Shown here piece by piece: positions 1 to 6,749 of a DNA stretch of 64,000 nucleotides. The number at the start of each line of letters is the position of its first letter. Position 1 is the first letter of the stretch. The stretch is from Acidimicrobiales bacterium (GTDB lineage: Bacteria > Actinomycetota > Acidimicrobiia > Acidimicrobiales > MedAcidi-G1). Below the pieces are notes generated by a model. That model worked only from the letters and a program-made list of their open reading frames with translations, ran no database searches and was not told the DNA's origin. The stretch is taken from positions 100,499 through 164,498 of the forward strand of contig JASLKK010000006.1 in the NCBI GenBank assembly GCA_030747595.1, given 5' to 3'. The translations under genes were made by a program, and so were the position numbers.

Positions 1-106
1 CGTCTAGCGAACATCCCAACTCTTCGGCTACCACGGTACGGAATGCCTCTGTGTAGTCCCCGCACACACCGTCGAGGTCCACACCGAGGACGTAGGGCCG
101 ATCCAT
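1..106 (-). CDS. HAD-superfamily phosphatase / 5'-nucleotidase-like protein (5' part only)
   Basis: Only the first 35 residues are inside the window; the gene runs off the left edge. It starts at an ATG ending at 106. The N-terminus reads MDRPYVLGVDLDGVCGDYT, which carries the HAD motif I pattern D-x-D-G-V (Asp10 the expected nucleophile, Asp12 the acid/base). This form is typical of the 5'(3')-deoxyribonucleotidase-like (NT5C) branch and related HAD phosphatases. It lies 19 nt downstream of the SDR gene on the same strand and is probably cotranscribed with it. The substrate cannot be predicted from this fragment. Confidence 0.6.
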   Translation of the reverse strand, partial: MDRPYVLGVDLDGVCGDYTEAFRTVVAEELGCSLD

Positions 107-125
107 GGATCCGACGGTAGTCGGG

Positions 126-878
126 TCAGCCCGCGGTCAGGCCACCGTCCACTGAGACGATGGCCCCGTGCATGCGACTGGCCTCGTCGGACGCCACGAA
201 GGCGATCACGTTGGCCAGTTCGCTTGGGTCCGCCATCTTTCGGAAGCCCATGTAGGGCTGCATCAGGGAAAAGTCGAGGTCGTCGGGCATCTTGAAGTTC
301 TGGCTCATGGGACTGTTGACGCCGCCCGGTGCTACGGCGTTGATCCGGACAGGCTCCTTGACGTACTCCATGGCTAGTGCCCGGGTCATGTTGACCACCG
401 CGCCCTTCGTGGTGCTGTAGGCCACCGTGTAGGCCTGTCCCATTAGGCCGGCGTTCGAAGCGATATTCACGATGTTGCCGCGGCTTTCGATCAGATGGGG
501 GAGCGCAGCCTGAGCACACCAAAAACTGCCTGACACGTTGATTTCCATCATGCGGTTCCAGCCCTCCTCGGTGATATCGGCCACGCGCTCAGCCCACACC
601 ACGCCGGCGATATTGGCTAGGACGTCGAGGCGCCCGTGGGTTGCCACTGCCGCGTCCACCGCTGCGCCGCAGTCGGTCCGCCTGGAGACGTCGCCGGCAA
701 CCGTGGTCATGGCGCCTCCGGAGGCGACCACTTCGGCGGCCACGGCGTCGAGACCCGCAACGTCCCGGTCGAAGCCCACGATCTTCGCCCCGTCGCCGGC
801 CATGCGCAGAGCGGTGGCCCGCCCTATTCCCGAAGCCGCTCCGGTTATGAGGGCCACCCGTCCGTCAAACCGTCCCAT
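126..878 (-). CDS. SDR-family NAD(P)-dependent oxidoreductase
   Basis: A 250-residue classical short-chain dehydrogenase/reductase. Visible marks are the Rossmann glycine motif TGAASGIG near residue 12, NIAG in place of NNAG near residue 90, a Ser around residue 140 (NIASNAG) and the catalytic YSTTK, followed by the usual PGGVNSPM loop. It is cytosolic and should oxidise or reduce a hydroxyl/keto substrate with NAD(P); the substrate is unknown. The open frame extends further upstream, but the ATG at 878 has a Shine-Dalgarno (GAGAGG) about 6 nt before it, and family homology begins there. TACCTT in the upstream gap may be its -10. The HAD gene follows 19 nt downstream. Confidence 0.85.
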   Translation of the reverse strand: MGRFDGRVALITGAASGIGRATALRMAGDGAKIVGFDRDVAGLDAVAAEVVASGGAMTTVAGDVSRRTDCGAAVDAAVATHGRLDVLANIAGVVWAERVADITEEGWNRMMEINVSGSFWCAQAALPHLIESRGNIVNIASNAGLMGQAYTVAYSTTKGAVVNMTRALAMEYVKEPVRINAVAPGGVNSPMSQNFKMPDDLDFSLMQPYMGFRKMADPSELANVIAFVASDEASRMHGAIVSVDGGLTAG

Positions 879-972
879 GTCGCATCCTCTCGTGGCTTCA
901 GCCGTGTGGCGCTGATCGCTCGATTGAAGGTACCGGCCGCTGGTCAGGTAACAGGAGTCGGCCCCTGCTGGC

Positions 973-1650
973 TCACAGCCGGTGGTCCAGACGGCGGGGC
1001 CCGGACGGACCGGAATTAACAACCTGGTCAAACTCGCGACCACTGGGACAACGGAAGGCGACGCTGATCCGCGGGCCAGCAGAGGACGCCTTGGGTACGC
1101 AGTGCTCGAACCGCTGCTGGACCGGCCCACGCATCACGAGCAGGTCGCCAGCTGTGAGAGTCCATGCCAGCGAGGGCCCGCCACCGCGCGGGCGAACTCG
1201 GAACGTACGGGGGGCACCTGTCGAGATGAGGGCCACGTCATCGTGGAGGCTGCCCGGACGATGCCGGTCACCGTGCCAGGCCACACTGTCGTGGCCATTC
1301 CGGTAGAGGTTGGCCCAGGCGGCCACGTAGCCCCGGTAGTAGTGGTCCGTGAGGGAATCGGCCATCGCGCGCAGGGGAGCCGACGGTTCGCTGATGCTGG
1401 TCGAGAGTCGAGGTTCTACAACCTCGTGGTCGACCATCCACCGACGGTGACTCTGCCAGGGAAGGCCTGCGAGGAGGTCGAGGAACAACTCGTCAGCTCC
1501 GGCTATCCATCCGGCCACATAGTCAATCCTGCAGTCGTCATCCAGGTCGGTGTGTCGGACGGTGGACTCGAGCAGTGAAAGTCGGAGTGGACCGCCACCG
1601 AAGAGGCTCCCCTGAAGGCCCGAGGGGCCGGGGAGGAGGACGTTGGGCAC
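973..1650 (-). CDS. AlkB-like 2-oxoglutarate/Fe(II)-dependent dioxygenase
   Basis: About 225 residues. The C-terminal half has the AlkB-fold signature: NLYRNGHDSVAWHGDR, with the iron-binding H-x-D (His-Gly-Asp); a distal His in QQRFEHCVPK; and the 2-oxoglutarate-binding arginine in RISVAFR. AlkB proteins repair alkylated bases by oxidative dealkylation. The frame is open to an ATG at 1710, but I prefer GTG at 1650: a perfect LexA-type box (1671-1684) and a TACAAT hexamer (1657-1662) would otherwise lie inside the gene, and TACAAT is exactly 6 nt before this GTG, as at other unit heads here. The damaged-DNA role is inferred from the family and the SOS-like box. Some homologues act on tRNA or protein. 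Confidence 0.8.
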   Translation of the reverse strand: MPNVLLPGPSGLQGSLFGGGPLRLSLLESTVRHTDLDDDCRIDYVAGWIAGADELFLDLLAGLPWQSHRRWMVDHEVVEPRLSTSISEPSAPLRAMADSLTDHYYRGYVAAWANLYRNGHDSVAWHGDRHRPGSLHDDVALISTGAPRTFRVRPRGGGPSLAWTLTAGDLLVMRGPVQQRFEHCVPKASSAGPRISVAFRCPSGREFDQVVNSGPSGPRRLDHRL

Positions 1651-1656
1651 GGCCCC

Positions 1657-1684
1657 ATTGTACCGAGACCCGAACACACGTTCG
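1657..1684 (-). promoter_or_regulatory. LexA-type SOS box and -10 hexamer for the AlkB-like gene
   Basis: On the minus strand CGAACGTGTGTTCG (1671-1684) matches the Gram-positive/actinobacterial LexA box CGAAC-N4-GTTCG exactly. TACAAT (1657-1662) follows 8 nt later and is 6 nt from the GTG at 1650. A repressor on the box would cover the -35 region. That this box is bound by LexA is inference from the sequence match. Confidence 0.65.
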
Positions 1685-1736
1685 TGCACCGGTCCCAGGT
1701 GGACGTTCACGGTGGACGTGCCGGCCCCTAAAACGA

Positions 1737-1772
1737 GGAAAGCCCCGTCTCCCGGAGGAGACGGGGCTTTCC
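1737..1772 (-). terminator. Intrinsic terminator downstream of the small membrane-protein gene
   Basis: A perfect 16-bp inverted repeat, GGAAAGCCCCGTCTCC and its complement, around a 4-nt loop. On the minus strand it is followed by a T-rich TCGTTTTA. It lies 13 nt past the stop of the 1786-2106 gene and upstream of the AlkB-like promoter, so it insulates the two. It is the clearest terminator in the window. Confidence 0.9.
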
Positions 1773-1785
1773 TGCTCGAACTTGA

Positions 1786-2106
1786 TTAGCGAGCTACGCC
1801 CTTGCTGAGCGCCGAAAGAGCAGCGTCCTTGACAGGGATGAAGGCCGTGATCGCAAGAGCAGAGCCGACGTCGGAACCGAAGTCGCCCATGCCCAGGATC
1901 TCGGTAGAGGCCCCATAGCCCCAGCCCCCGATATCACTGATCACGACGAAGAGATACGCCCAGATCAGGTTGAGGTTGGATCCCACGACGGGAACCGACC
2001 CAAGAATCGAGTTGACACCAACGGTGTCGAGGATGCTGTTGAGAACGGCCAGCACGCCCTGGAAGATCATTGCCAGAACGATGAGCGTAAGAATTGTTGC
2101 CATCAT
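1786..2106 (-). CDS. Small orphan multi-pass membrane protein
   Basis: A 106-residue, strongly hydrophobic protein I do not recognise. It begins MMATILTLIVLAMIFQGVL, a probable first membrane helix (about 4-24). A second hydrophobic stretch NLNLIWAYLFVVISDIG lies near 45-61, followed by a Gly-rich loop and a weakly hydrophobic segment with AITAFIP; the C-terminus is basic (ALSKGVAR). The ATG pair at 2106/2103 is preceded by AAGGGG about 11 nt upstream. The gene stands alone, with about 165 bp of relatively AT-rich divergent intergenic DNA upstream and a very strong terminator downstream, which suggests an independently controlled and possibly abundant product. No function is assigned. Confidence 0.7.
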   Translation of the reverse strand: MMATILTLIVLAMIFQGVLAVLNSILDTVGVNSILGSVPVVGSNLNLIWAYLFVVISDIGGWGYGASTEILGMGDFGSDVGSALAITAFIPVKDAALSALSKGVAR

Positions 2107-2273
2107 GATGTTGGTAACCCCTTTGTTTGTTTGGCGATCCCTGTCTCCGGTTGACCGGACCGGAACCGCTGAAGAAAAGTGTAAACGAACCACAATCAAC
2201 GATCGCGGCATTCCCGTAACATAATCGCAACATCCGCGGTAGTGAAACAGCCTCCCACTATTATCCCCGGCCC

Positions 2274-3350
2274 ATGAGGGAGCAGGACCCGAGCCCACGC
2301 CGACGGGCCGCTCGGCTACTTGGGATCCTGACGCTGGTACTGGTTGGCGCCAGCCTCCTGGCACCCGACACCGTAGACACGTGGGCCGACACCCGTGATG
2401 CCGGTTGGGAGCGGGCCACGACGCGTGCTTGGGCCGACCCGATGGGGAAACTGTCCCGGCGCCTCTCACTTGATGCCCCTTTGCGGTACGTCGAGGACCT
2501 CCTTGACCGTGCGGCCCCGGCCGTCGCCGATCCGGCAGTTCGGCCGACTCCCGTTACCTCGTCGACCCCTGAAGCCACGTCCAACTCTCAGGCTCCTTCC
2601 AGTTCTGAAGCCCTGCTGACAAACGAGGCTCCGCCGACCTCTCAAGACCGGCTGGCTTCTGATGCCCCTCCGATCGCACGCCCCCCACGAGTAGGCGACG
2701 CTGAACAGCCACTAAGGATCCTCGCTGTGGGTGACTCGCTAATGCTCGACCTGCAGTACGGCCTGGAGCGCGTGCTGGGCCAGCGGTCCGATGTGCGGGT
2801 AGTAGGGAAGGGTGCCCTGGGCTTCGGGTTCACCGTGCCCCACTGGGACTGGGACGACGACGTACTGGTCGACTACGACCGGCTAGTGGCCGACGTGTCG
2901 CCCGACGTCGTGGTGGTCATGATTGGCGCCAATGAGTTCGAGGGGCACGCGATTGAGGGTTTGGATCTCGTTCCGGGGAGTCGGCAATGGCGGGAGATCC
3001 TCGCGCTCAGGGCCGACGAGGCGATCGCCCATTGGCGGGCGGGTGGAGCCCACGTGTACTGGTGGACCACCCCACGGATGCGCGACGCCAGGTACCTGAC
3101 TGATGACCTGAACGCCATCTGGATCGAGACCACCGATGCCTGGGGGGCGGGGGCCACCATGCTCGAGAGCATGGCCGTCCTGGGTGACAACGACGGGAGT
3201 TATCGGGAGGTCCTGCGGGATGAAACCGGTGCCGAGGTGCCGCTGCGAAAAGAGCATGGTGTGCACTTCCACGAGGTGGGGGCCGACCTACTGGCCCGCC
3301 AGTTGGAGGACCGTCTGGTGGGGGACGGCTGGGTGGCACCCCGTTCCTAG
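2274..3350 (+). CDS. Membrane-anchored SGNH/GDSL-hydrolase-like protein (DUF459-like)
   Basis: 358 residues: short basic N-terminus, one membrane segment (about 13-31), a Pro/Ser/Thr-rich linker (about 90-140), then an SGNH domain. Block I is AVGDSLMLD with the nucleophile candidate Ser155, and the block III Asn is in MIGANEFEG. The C-terminal block reads EHGVHFHEVG: the catalytic His is His331, but the usual Asp of D-G-V-H is His328. Activity may therefore be altered or depend on Glu327. Family members act as esterases or as O-acyl-group transferases on surface glycans, and the neighbouring genes make glycan modification plausible. It overlaps the convergent DUF2304 gene by 4 bp. TATTAT lies 9 nt before the ATG. 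Confidence 0.75.
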   Translation: MREQDPSPRRRAARLLGILTLVLVGASLLAPDTVDTWADTRDAGWERATTRAWADPMGKLSRRLSLDAPLRYVEDLLDRAAPAVADPAVRPTPVTSSTPEATSNSQAPSSSEALLTNEAPPTSQDRLASDAPPIARPPRVGDAEQPLRILAVGDSLMLDLQYGLERVLGQRSDVRVVGKGALGFGFTVPHWDWDDDVLVDYDRLVADVSPDVVVVMIGANEFEGHAIEGLDLVPGSRQWREILALRADEAIAHWRAGGAHVYWWTTPRMRDARYLTDDLNAIWIETTDAWGAGATMLESMAVLGDNDGSYREVLRDETGAEVPLRKEHGVHFHEVGADLLARQLEDRLVGDGWVAPRS

Positions 3351-3793
3351 CTCTGCTCCTCGTCTGGGGCACCGTCGGAACGCCGGGTCTCTCCTGGATC
3401 GTTGTCGCTAGATCTCTTGACGACGTCGCTGATCGACGCAGGTTTAGTGGAGGCAGAGCCCTCCACTGGCCCTCGCAATAGCGCCAGTTCCTCGGCCAGT
3501 GCACGTACCCGCTTCTCCAGACGGGAGAGTTCGTAGGAAAAATGCATGGCAACCAGCAGCAGGAAGCCGATGGCCAGCAGCAGGAAGAGCGTGGGCTGAT
3601 ACCAGATGCCCAGGCGGTCGGCGAGTCGATCCAGAAGGGTGGGTACCGAGGCGGCCACGGCCAGTACAAGGCCAACCGTCAGCCAGAGGACTGAGTACTT
3701 GGCCTTCAGAGCGCCTCGCCGCACGAGCCGGATGATGACCAAGACGGCCACCACGGTGAGGGCGGCCAGGAGAGCGTGCGTTGGACCGGTCAC
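3347..3793 (-). CDS. DUF2304-type membrane protein
   Basis: 148 residues with three predicted membrane helices (about 5-22, 34-50, 66-84). Then comes a charged helix, YELSRLEKRVRALAEELALL, likely a coiled coil, and a polar tail. This architecture matches DUF2304 proteins, which are commonly encoded beside GT2 polyprenyl-phosphate sugar synthases and are thought to assist them at the membrane. It starts at GTG 3793, overlapping the stop of the GT2 gene (GTGA), so the two are probably translationally coupled. It is the last gene of the 5857-3347 operon. Confidence 0.75.
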   Translation of the reverse strand: MTGPTHALLAALTVVAVLVIIRLVRRGALKAKYSVLWLTVGLVLAVAASVPTLLDRLADRLGIWYQPTLFLLLAIGFLLLVAMHFSYELSRLEKRVRALAEELALLRGPVEGSASTKPASISDVVKRSSDNDPGETRRSDGAPDEEQS

Positions 3794-4521
3794 GATGTCG
3801 TTTCCACCTTCCGGGACCCATGGGTCCGTCGTGGCCGGCTGCCGGGCCCGCCGGCCACCAGGACGATGAGTAGGCGGACGAAGTGGTAAGCCAAGCGGAG
3901 GTTGCGGTTTGACGCTGTCCCCGCCGAGCGGTCTCGCATGGTAATCGGCACCTCGCGCACGGTGAATCCGTGGCGTACGGCCAGGACCAGGGCCTCCACC
4001 GACTCCATGTACTCCATGGGGTACTCGGTGGCGAAGAACTCCAGCACTGGTCGGCTGAAGGCGCGAAAACCCGACGAGGTGTCGGTGAACCGTTGACCGC
4101 TGATGGCGCCCACGAGTCGCCGCAGGAGCGCCATGGCCACCCCCCGACTCCGGCCCACCTGATAGCCCCCGTCATCGGCGAAGCGGCTACCGATGACCAT
4201 GTCAGCGTCGTCGAGGGCGGTGAGCAGCGCCGTGATCTGGGTGGCGTCGTGCTGGCCGTCAGCATCGAACTGATAGGCCCGGTCGTAGCCCTCGCGTACG
4301 GCATGTCGGAAACCCAGTCGGAGGGCACCGCCGATGCCCAGGTTGAAGGGAAGACGGAGGCAGGTGGCGCCGCCGTCTACCGCTGCGAGGTGCGTGCCGT
4401 CGTTGGATCCGTCGTCGACCACAATCACGTAGTGGTCTGGGACATGGGCGGCAAGGTCGGCGAGAACCGCGGGCAGGGCGTCAACCTCATTGAAGGCCGG
4501 GATGATGACGGCGGTTCGCAC
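3790..4521 (-). CDS. Family 2 glycosyltransferase (polyprenyl-phosphate sugar synthase type)
   Basis: 243 residues, cytosolic/peripheral, with no membrane helices. The GT2/GT-A features are IIPAFNEVDALPAVL at the start, VVDDGSNDGT (nucleotide-sugar binding, near 34-43), FDADGQHD (the metal-binding D-x-D region, near 96-103) and a later SGFRAF acceptor-loop motif. This is the dolichyl/polyprenyl-phosphate mannose or glucose synthase-like subgroup. It would load a sugar onto a lipid phosphate that the membrane GT39/PIG-V-type enzymes nearby could use; the exact sugar is not known. GTG start at 4521, 5 nt after the stop of the GNAT-like gene. Confidence 0.85.
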   Translation of the reverse strand: MRTAVIIPAFNEVDALPAVLADLAAHVPDHYVIVVDDGSNDGTHLAAVDGGATCLRLPFNLGIGGALRLGFRHAVREGYDRAYQFDADGQHDATQITALLTALDDADMVIGSRFADDGGYQVGRSRGVAMALLRRLVGAISGQRFTDTSSGFRAFSRPVLEFFATEYPMEYMESVEALVLAVRHGFTVREVPITMRDRSAGTASNRNLRLAYHFVRLLIVLVAGGPGSRPRRTHGSRKVETTS

Positions 4522-4526
4522 GATGA

Positions 4527-5504
4527 TCAGTATGCGTCGAAGTCGAGGAATTCGAAGGCTGTTAGGGCCAGGTCCTCTTCGACCAGTCGGGGGACACCGT
4601 TGTCATCGAAGGCGTGGAGCACGATGCCTAGCGGACTGGGCATGAGGCGACGAGGCAACGGGAAGCCTCTACCTCGTAGCAGAGGGTTGGCCCCCCAGTG
4701 CAGGACCAGTGGCGTGCGGTGGTGCCGGGCCAGTACGGCGGCGATGCCCTGGGCCGACATGGTGTCGACGCCGGAGCGCCGCGCCAGAACTTTCAGTAGG
4801 ACGGCTACCTGGAACGGGCCATGGCGTCTGCTCGTACTGACGAGGGCTACGTCCTCGCGGACGTGGAGGACGTAGCGCGCTCCTGGTCGGGCCAGACGCC
4901 ATCGCAGGAGTTCGGCCGTCCATCGGGCGCCGTGTCCGGCGGACGGGGGCGTGCTCGGGAGAGGAAGGACCTTGTCGAGAAGTGGGCCGCCCAGGAGGTC
5001 TGCGTCAACCGGATGGCTGGTGACCGGGACGCCATCGGGAACGGGGGCCAGGAACCGGGCTCCCAAGTCAGGCAGGTGCCGCCAGCCGAAGGTCCCGACC
5101 ATTCGAGGCAGGGACTTGGCGTTGGCGACTCCGAGAATGCCGTCCAAACCGTCGGCGGTGCCTACCCGGTAGCTGTCCTCCACGGCGCGGCGAAAGGCGC
5201 CGGACCCCCGAGCTTGGGGATGGGTGACCAGGTCCACGCCTAACCCCAGTCGTAGGTCGCGGCCCGGGCCCGAACCATCAGCGGCGTGGAACCGAACCGG
5301 CACCAGGGTGTAGTTGCCGACGAGACGCCCGTCGTCATGCGCCGTGCCCACCGAGGCCTTGCCTTCCGGATTTCCCCGGTAGTACCAGTCGAGGAGATCG
5401 GATCCGATAGGAGGTTCGAAGCCGAAGACCAGATTAAGGAGATCCGCCGTGGGGGTCAGATCTTGTCCGTCATCGGCGTGCCCACCGTTGGCCGGGCCGG
5501 TCAT
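4527..5504 (-). CDS. GNAT-fold acyltransferase-like protein in the glycan operon
   Basis: 325 residues. The N-terminal half looks like a GNAT domain: DWYYRGNPEGKASVGTA, then VGNYTLVPVRF and LGLGVDLVTHPQARGSGAF, resembling the acyl-CoA-binding strand and loop of GNAT enzymes. The C-terminal half carries a second alpha/beta region and ends LTAFEFLDFDAY. The open frame extends to 5717, but ATG 5504 overlaps the upstream stop (ATGA), which fits the operon pattern. Likely an N- or O-acyltransferase acting on a sugar nucleotide or glycan, judging only by context. Similar proteins appear in surface-polysaccharide clusters. Confidence 0.6.
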   Translation of the reverse strand: MTGPANGGHADDGQDLTPTADLLNLVFGFEPPIGSDLLDWYYRGNPEGKASVGTAHDDGRLVGNYTLVPVRFHAADGSGPGRDLRLGLGVDLVTHPQARGSGAFRRAVEDSYRVGTADGLDGILGVANAKSLPRMVGTFGWRHLPDLGARFLAPVPDGVPVTSHPVDADLLGGPLLDKVLPLPSTPPSAGHGARWTAELLRWRLARPGARYVLHVREDVALVSTSRRHGPFQVAVLLKVLARRSGVDTMSAQGIAAVLARHHRTPLVLHWGANPLLRGRGFPLPRRLMPSPLGIVLHAFDDNGVPRLVEEDLALTAFEFLDFDAY

Positions 5505-5857
5505 TGGACGTCCCGGTCTACGGGCCGACCACTTCTGGCTGCCATGACCACCGACGCGATTAGTAACAGACCGCCGACGGCGACGCGGAATCGGGCTCGA
5601 CCAGTGCAGTCCACTGCGCTTTCCACGACGGGATCGCCCATGATTGGAAGGGGCGAGGTGTACACCTCGGCAATCGGCTGGTCGTCTCCGAGCATTCCGG
5701 CCACCGGAGTACGGCACCCGATCTCCGGGGTGGCCTCGAACGAGAATGGCTCTCCTCCCGGCAACGGTCGGCTAAATGGGGCGAGGAGAACCCAGAGGCC
5801 AACCAGCAGGGCGGCGACCGCCAGCCACTGCCGTCGGGTTGGCCGGGAGCGGGTCAT
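5501..5857 (-). CDS. Small two-helix membrane protein, first gene of the GNAT-GT2-DUF2304 operon
   Basis: 118 residues with a basic N-terminus (MTRSRPTRRQ), a membrane segment near 11-28, about 55 extracytoplasmic residues containing two Cys (GCRTP and DCTGR, a possible disulfide), then a second membrane segment near 90-107. No family recognised. TAGTAT lies 9 nt before the ATG, a possible -10 for a very short leader. Its stop overlaps the next start, so it should be cotranslated with the glycan-operon genes. Confidence 0.6.
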   Translation of the reverse strand: MTRSRPTRRQWLAVAALLVGLWVLLAPFSRPLPGGEPFSFEATPEIGCRTPVAGMLGDDQPIAEVYTSPLPIMGDPVVESAVDCTGRARFRVAVGGLLLIASVVMAARSGRPVDRDVQ

Positions 5858-5927
5858 GGGCTGGTGATACTACCGGTCGCTGATCCGCTCCTCCGGGCCG
5901 GTCCGGAGTCCGACGCTCCCTGGGTCG

Positions 5928-5933
5928 TACCCT
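5928..5933 (+). promoter_or_regulatory. -10 hexamer TACCCT of a probable leaderless mRNA
   Basis: TACCCT followed by exactly 6 nt and then the ATG at 5940. No Shine-Dalgarno is visible. Same layout as many other unit heads in the window. Confidence 0.5.
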
Positions 5934-5939
5934 CGCCAC

Positions 5940-6749
5940 ATGTCTGGCTCCCCGATTGGTTCCACGCACTGGGCTGGGACGCGCCGCAGGGTGCTCCTTC
6001 CCCTGCTGGTGATCGGAGCGGCCCTGGTCGTCCTACTGGCGCTGATCAGTGACCGGTCGCTACGGGTGGTGTCCATTGGAGACAGCGTGACCTACGACGC
6101 CGATCCGGGGTTGCGCGCAGCCCTGGAGGCCACCGGGTCGGTGGTAGTCGACACACGGTCCATTGGTGGGGTCGGCCTTCTACGTCCAGGGATCGACGAT
6201 TATCTGGCTGATGTGTTGTCCGACGACCCCGCTGTGGTGGTGGTGATGCTCGGCGGTTGGGACCTCGGCGAGATCGTGGCTGACCCGACTGCCTATGCGA
6301 TACGTCTGGACGAGGTCGCCGATTACCTGACGGCCGACGGGGCACACGTGGTGTGGTTGGCCATGCCGCCGACCCCTCCGGGTGAGGGCATCGAGGAGGC
6401 TCGGCAGACGGCCAACGGCCTCTTCGGTGACCTCGCTGACCGGCGTTCCGACGTTGATCATCTCCCCACCGGGTCTCTTCTGGGTGATGAAGCGGGCGCC
6501 TTCACACGATTTCGGGCCGGAGTAACGGGACGGAACGTCCAGGTACGGAAGGTCCGCGATGGCCGTGACGACGGACACCTATGTCCGGGGGGAGCGGCCT
6601 TACTGGGTCAGGCGGTGGCCGACCTGCTGGTGGATCGATTCGACGTACCCGAGCCCTCGGGCGAATGGTGGGCGGGGGAGTGGACGACGGACGCCCGGTA
6701 CGACGATCCGCCGGGGGCTTGTGCAGCCATGGTGACATCCTCGGGTTGA
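5940..6749 (+). CDS. Membrane-anchored SGNH-hydrolase-like protein (second copy)
   Basis: 269 residues: an N-terminal membrane anchor (about 17-37), then a GDSL/SGNH domain. Block I is SIGDSVTYD (Ser49), and the C-terminal block DDGHLCPGG keeps an Asp and His. Block III reads MLGGWDLGE, so the conserved Asn is replaced by Trp. It is related in layout to the 2274-3350 protein and the two flank the GT2 operon. A role in trimming or transferring acyl groups on surface glycans is inferred from context. Its last 142 bp overlap the convergent glycosyltransferase gene. Confidence 0.7.
   Translation: MSGSPIGSTHWAGTRRRVLLPLLVIGAALVVLLALISDRSLRVVSIGDSVTYDADPGLRAALEATGSVVVDTRSIGGVGLLRPGIDDYLADVLSDDPAVVVVMLGGWDLGEIVADPTAYAIRLDEVADYLTADGAHVVWLAMPPTPPGEGIEEARQTANGLFGDLADRRSDVDHLPTGSLLGDEAGAFTRFRAGVTGRNVQVRKVRDGRDDGHLCPGGAALLGQAVADLLVDRFDVPEPSGEWWAGEWTTDARYDDPPGACAAMVTSSG

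Noticed and set aside
1650..1710. Longer AlkB-like protein starting at ATG 1710
   Set aside because: It would place the LexA box and the -10 hexamer inside the gene, and the added residues have no family similarity.
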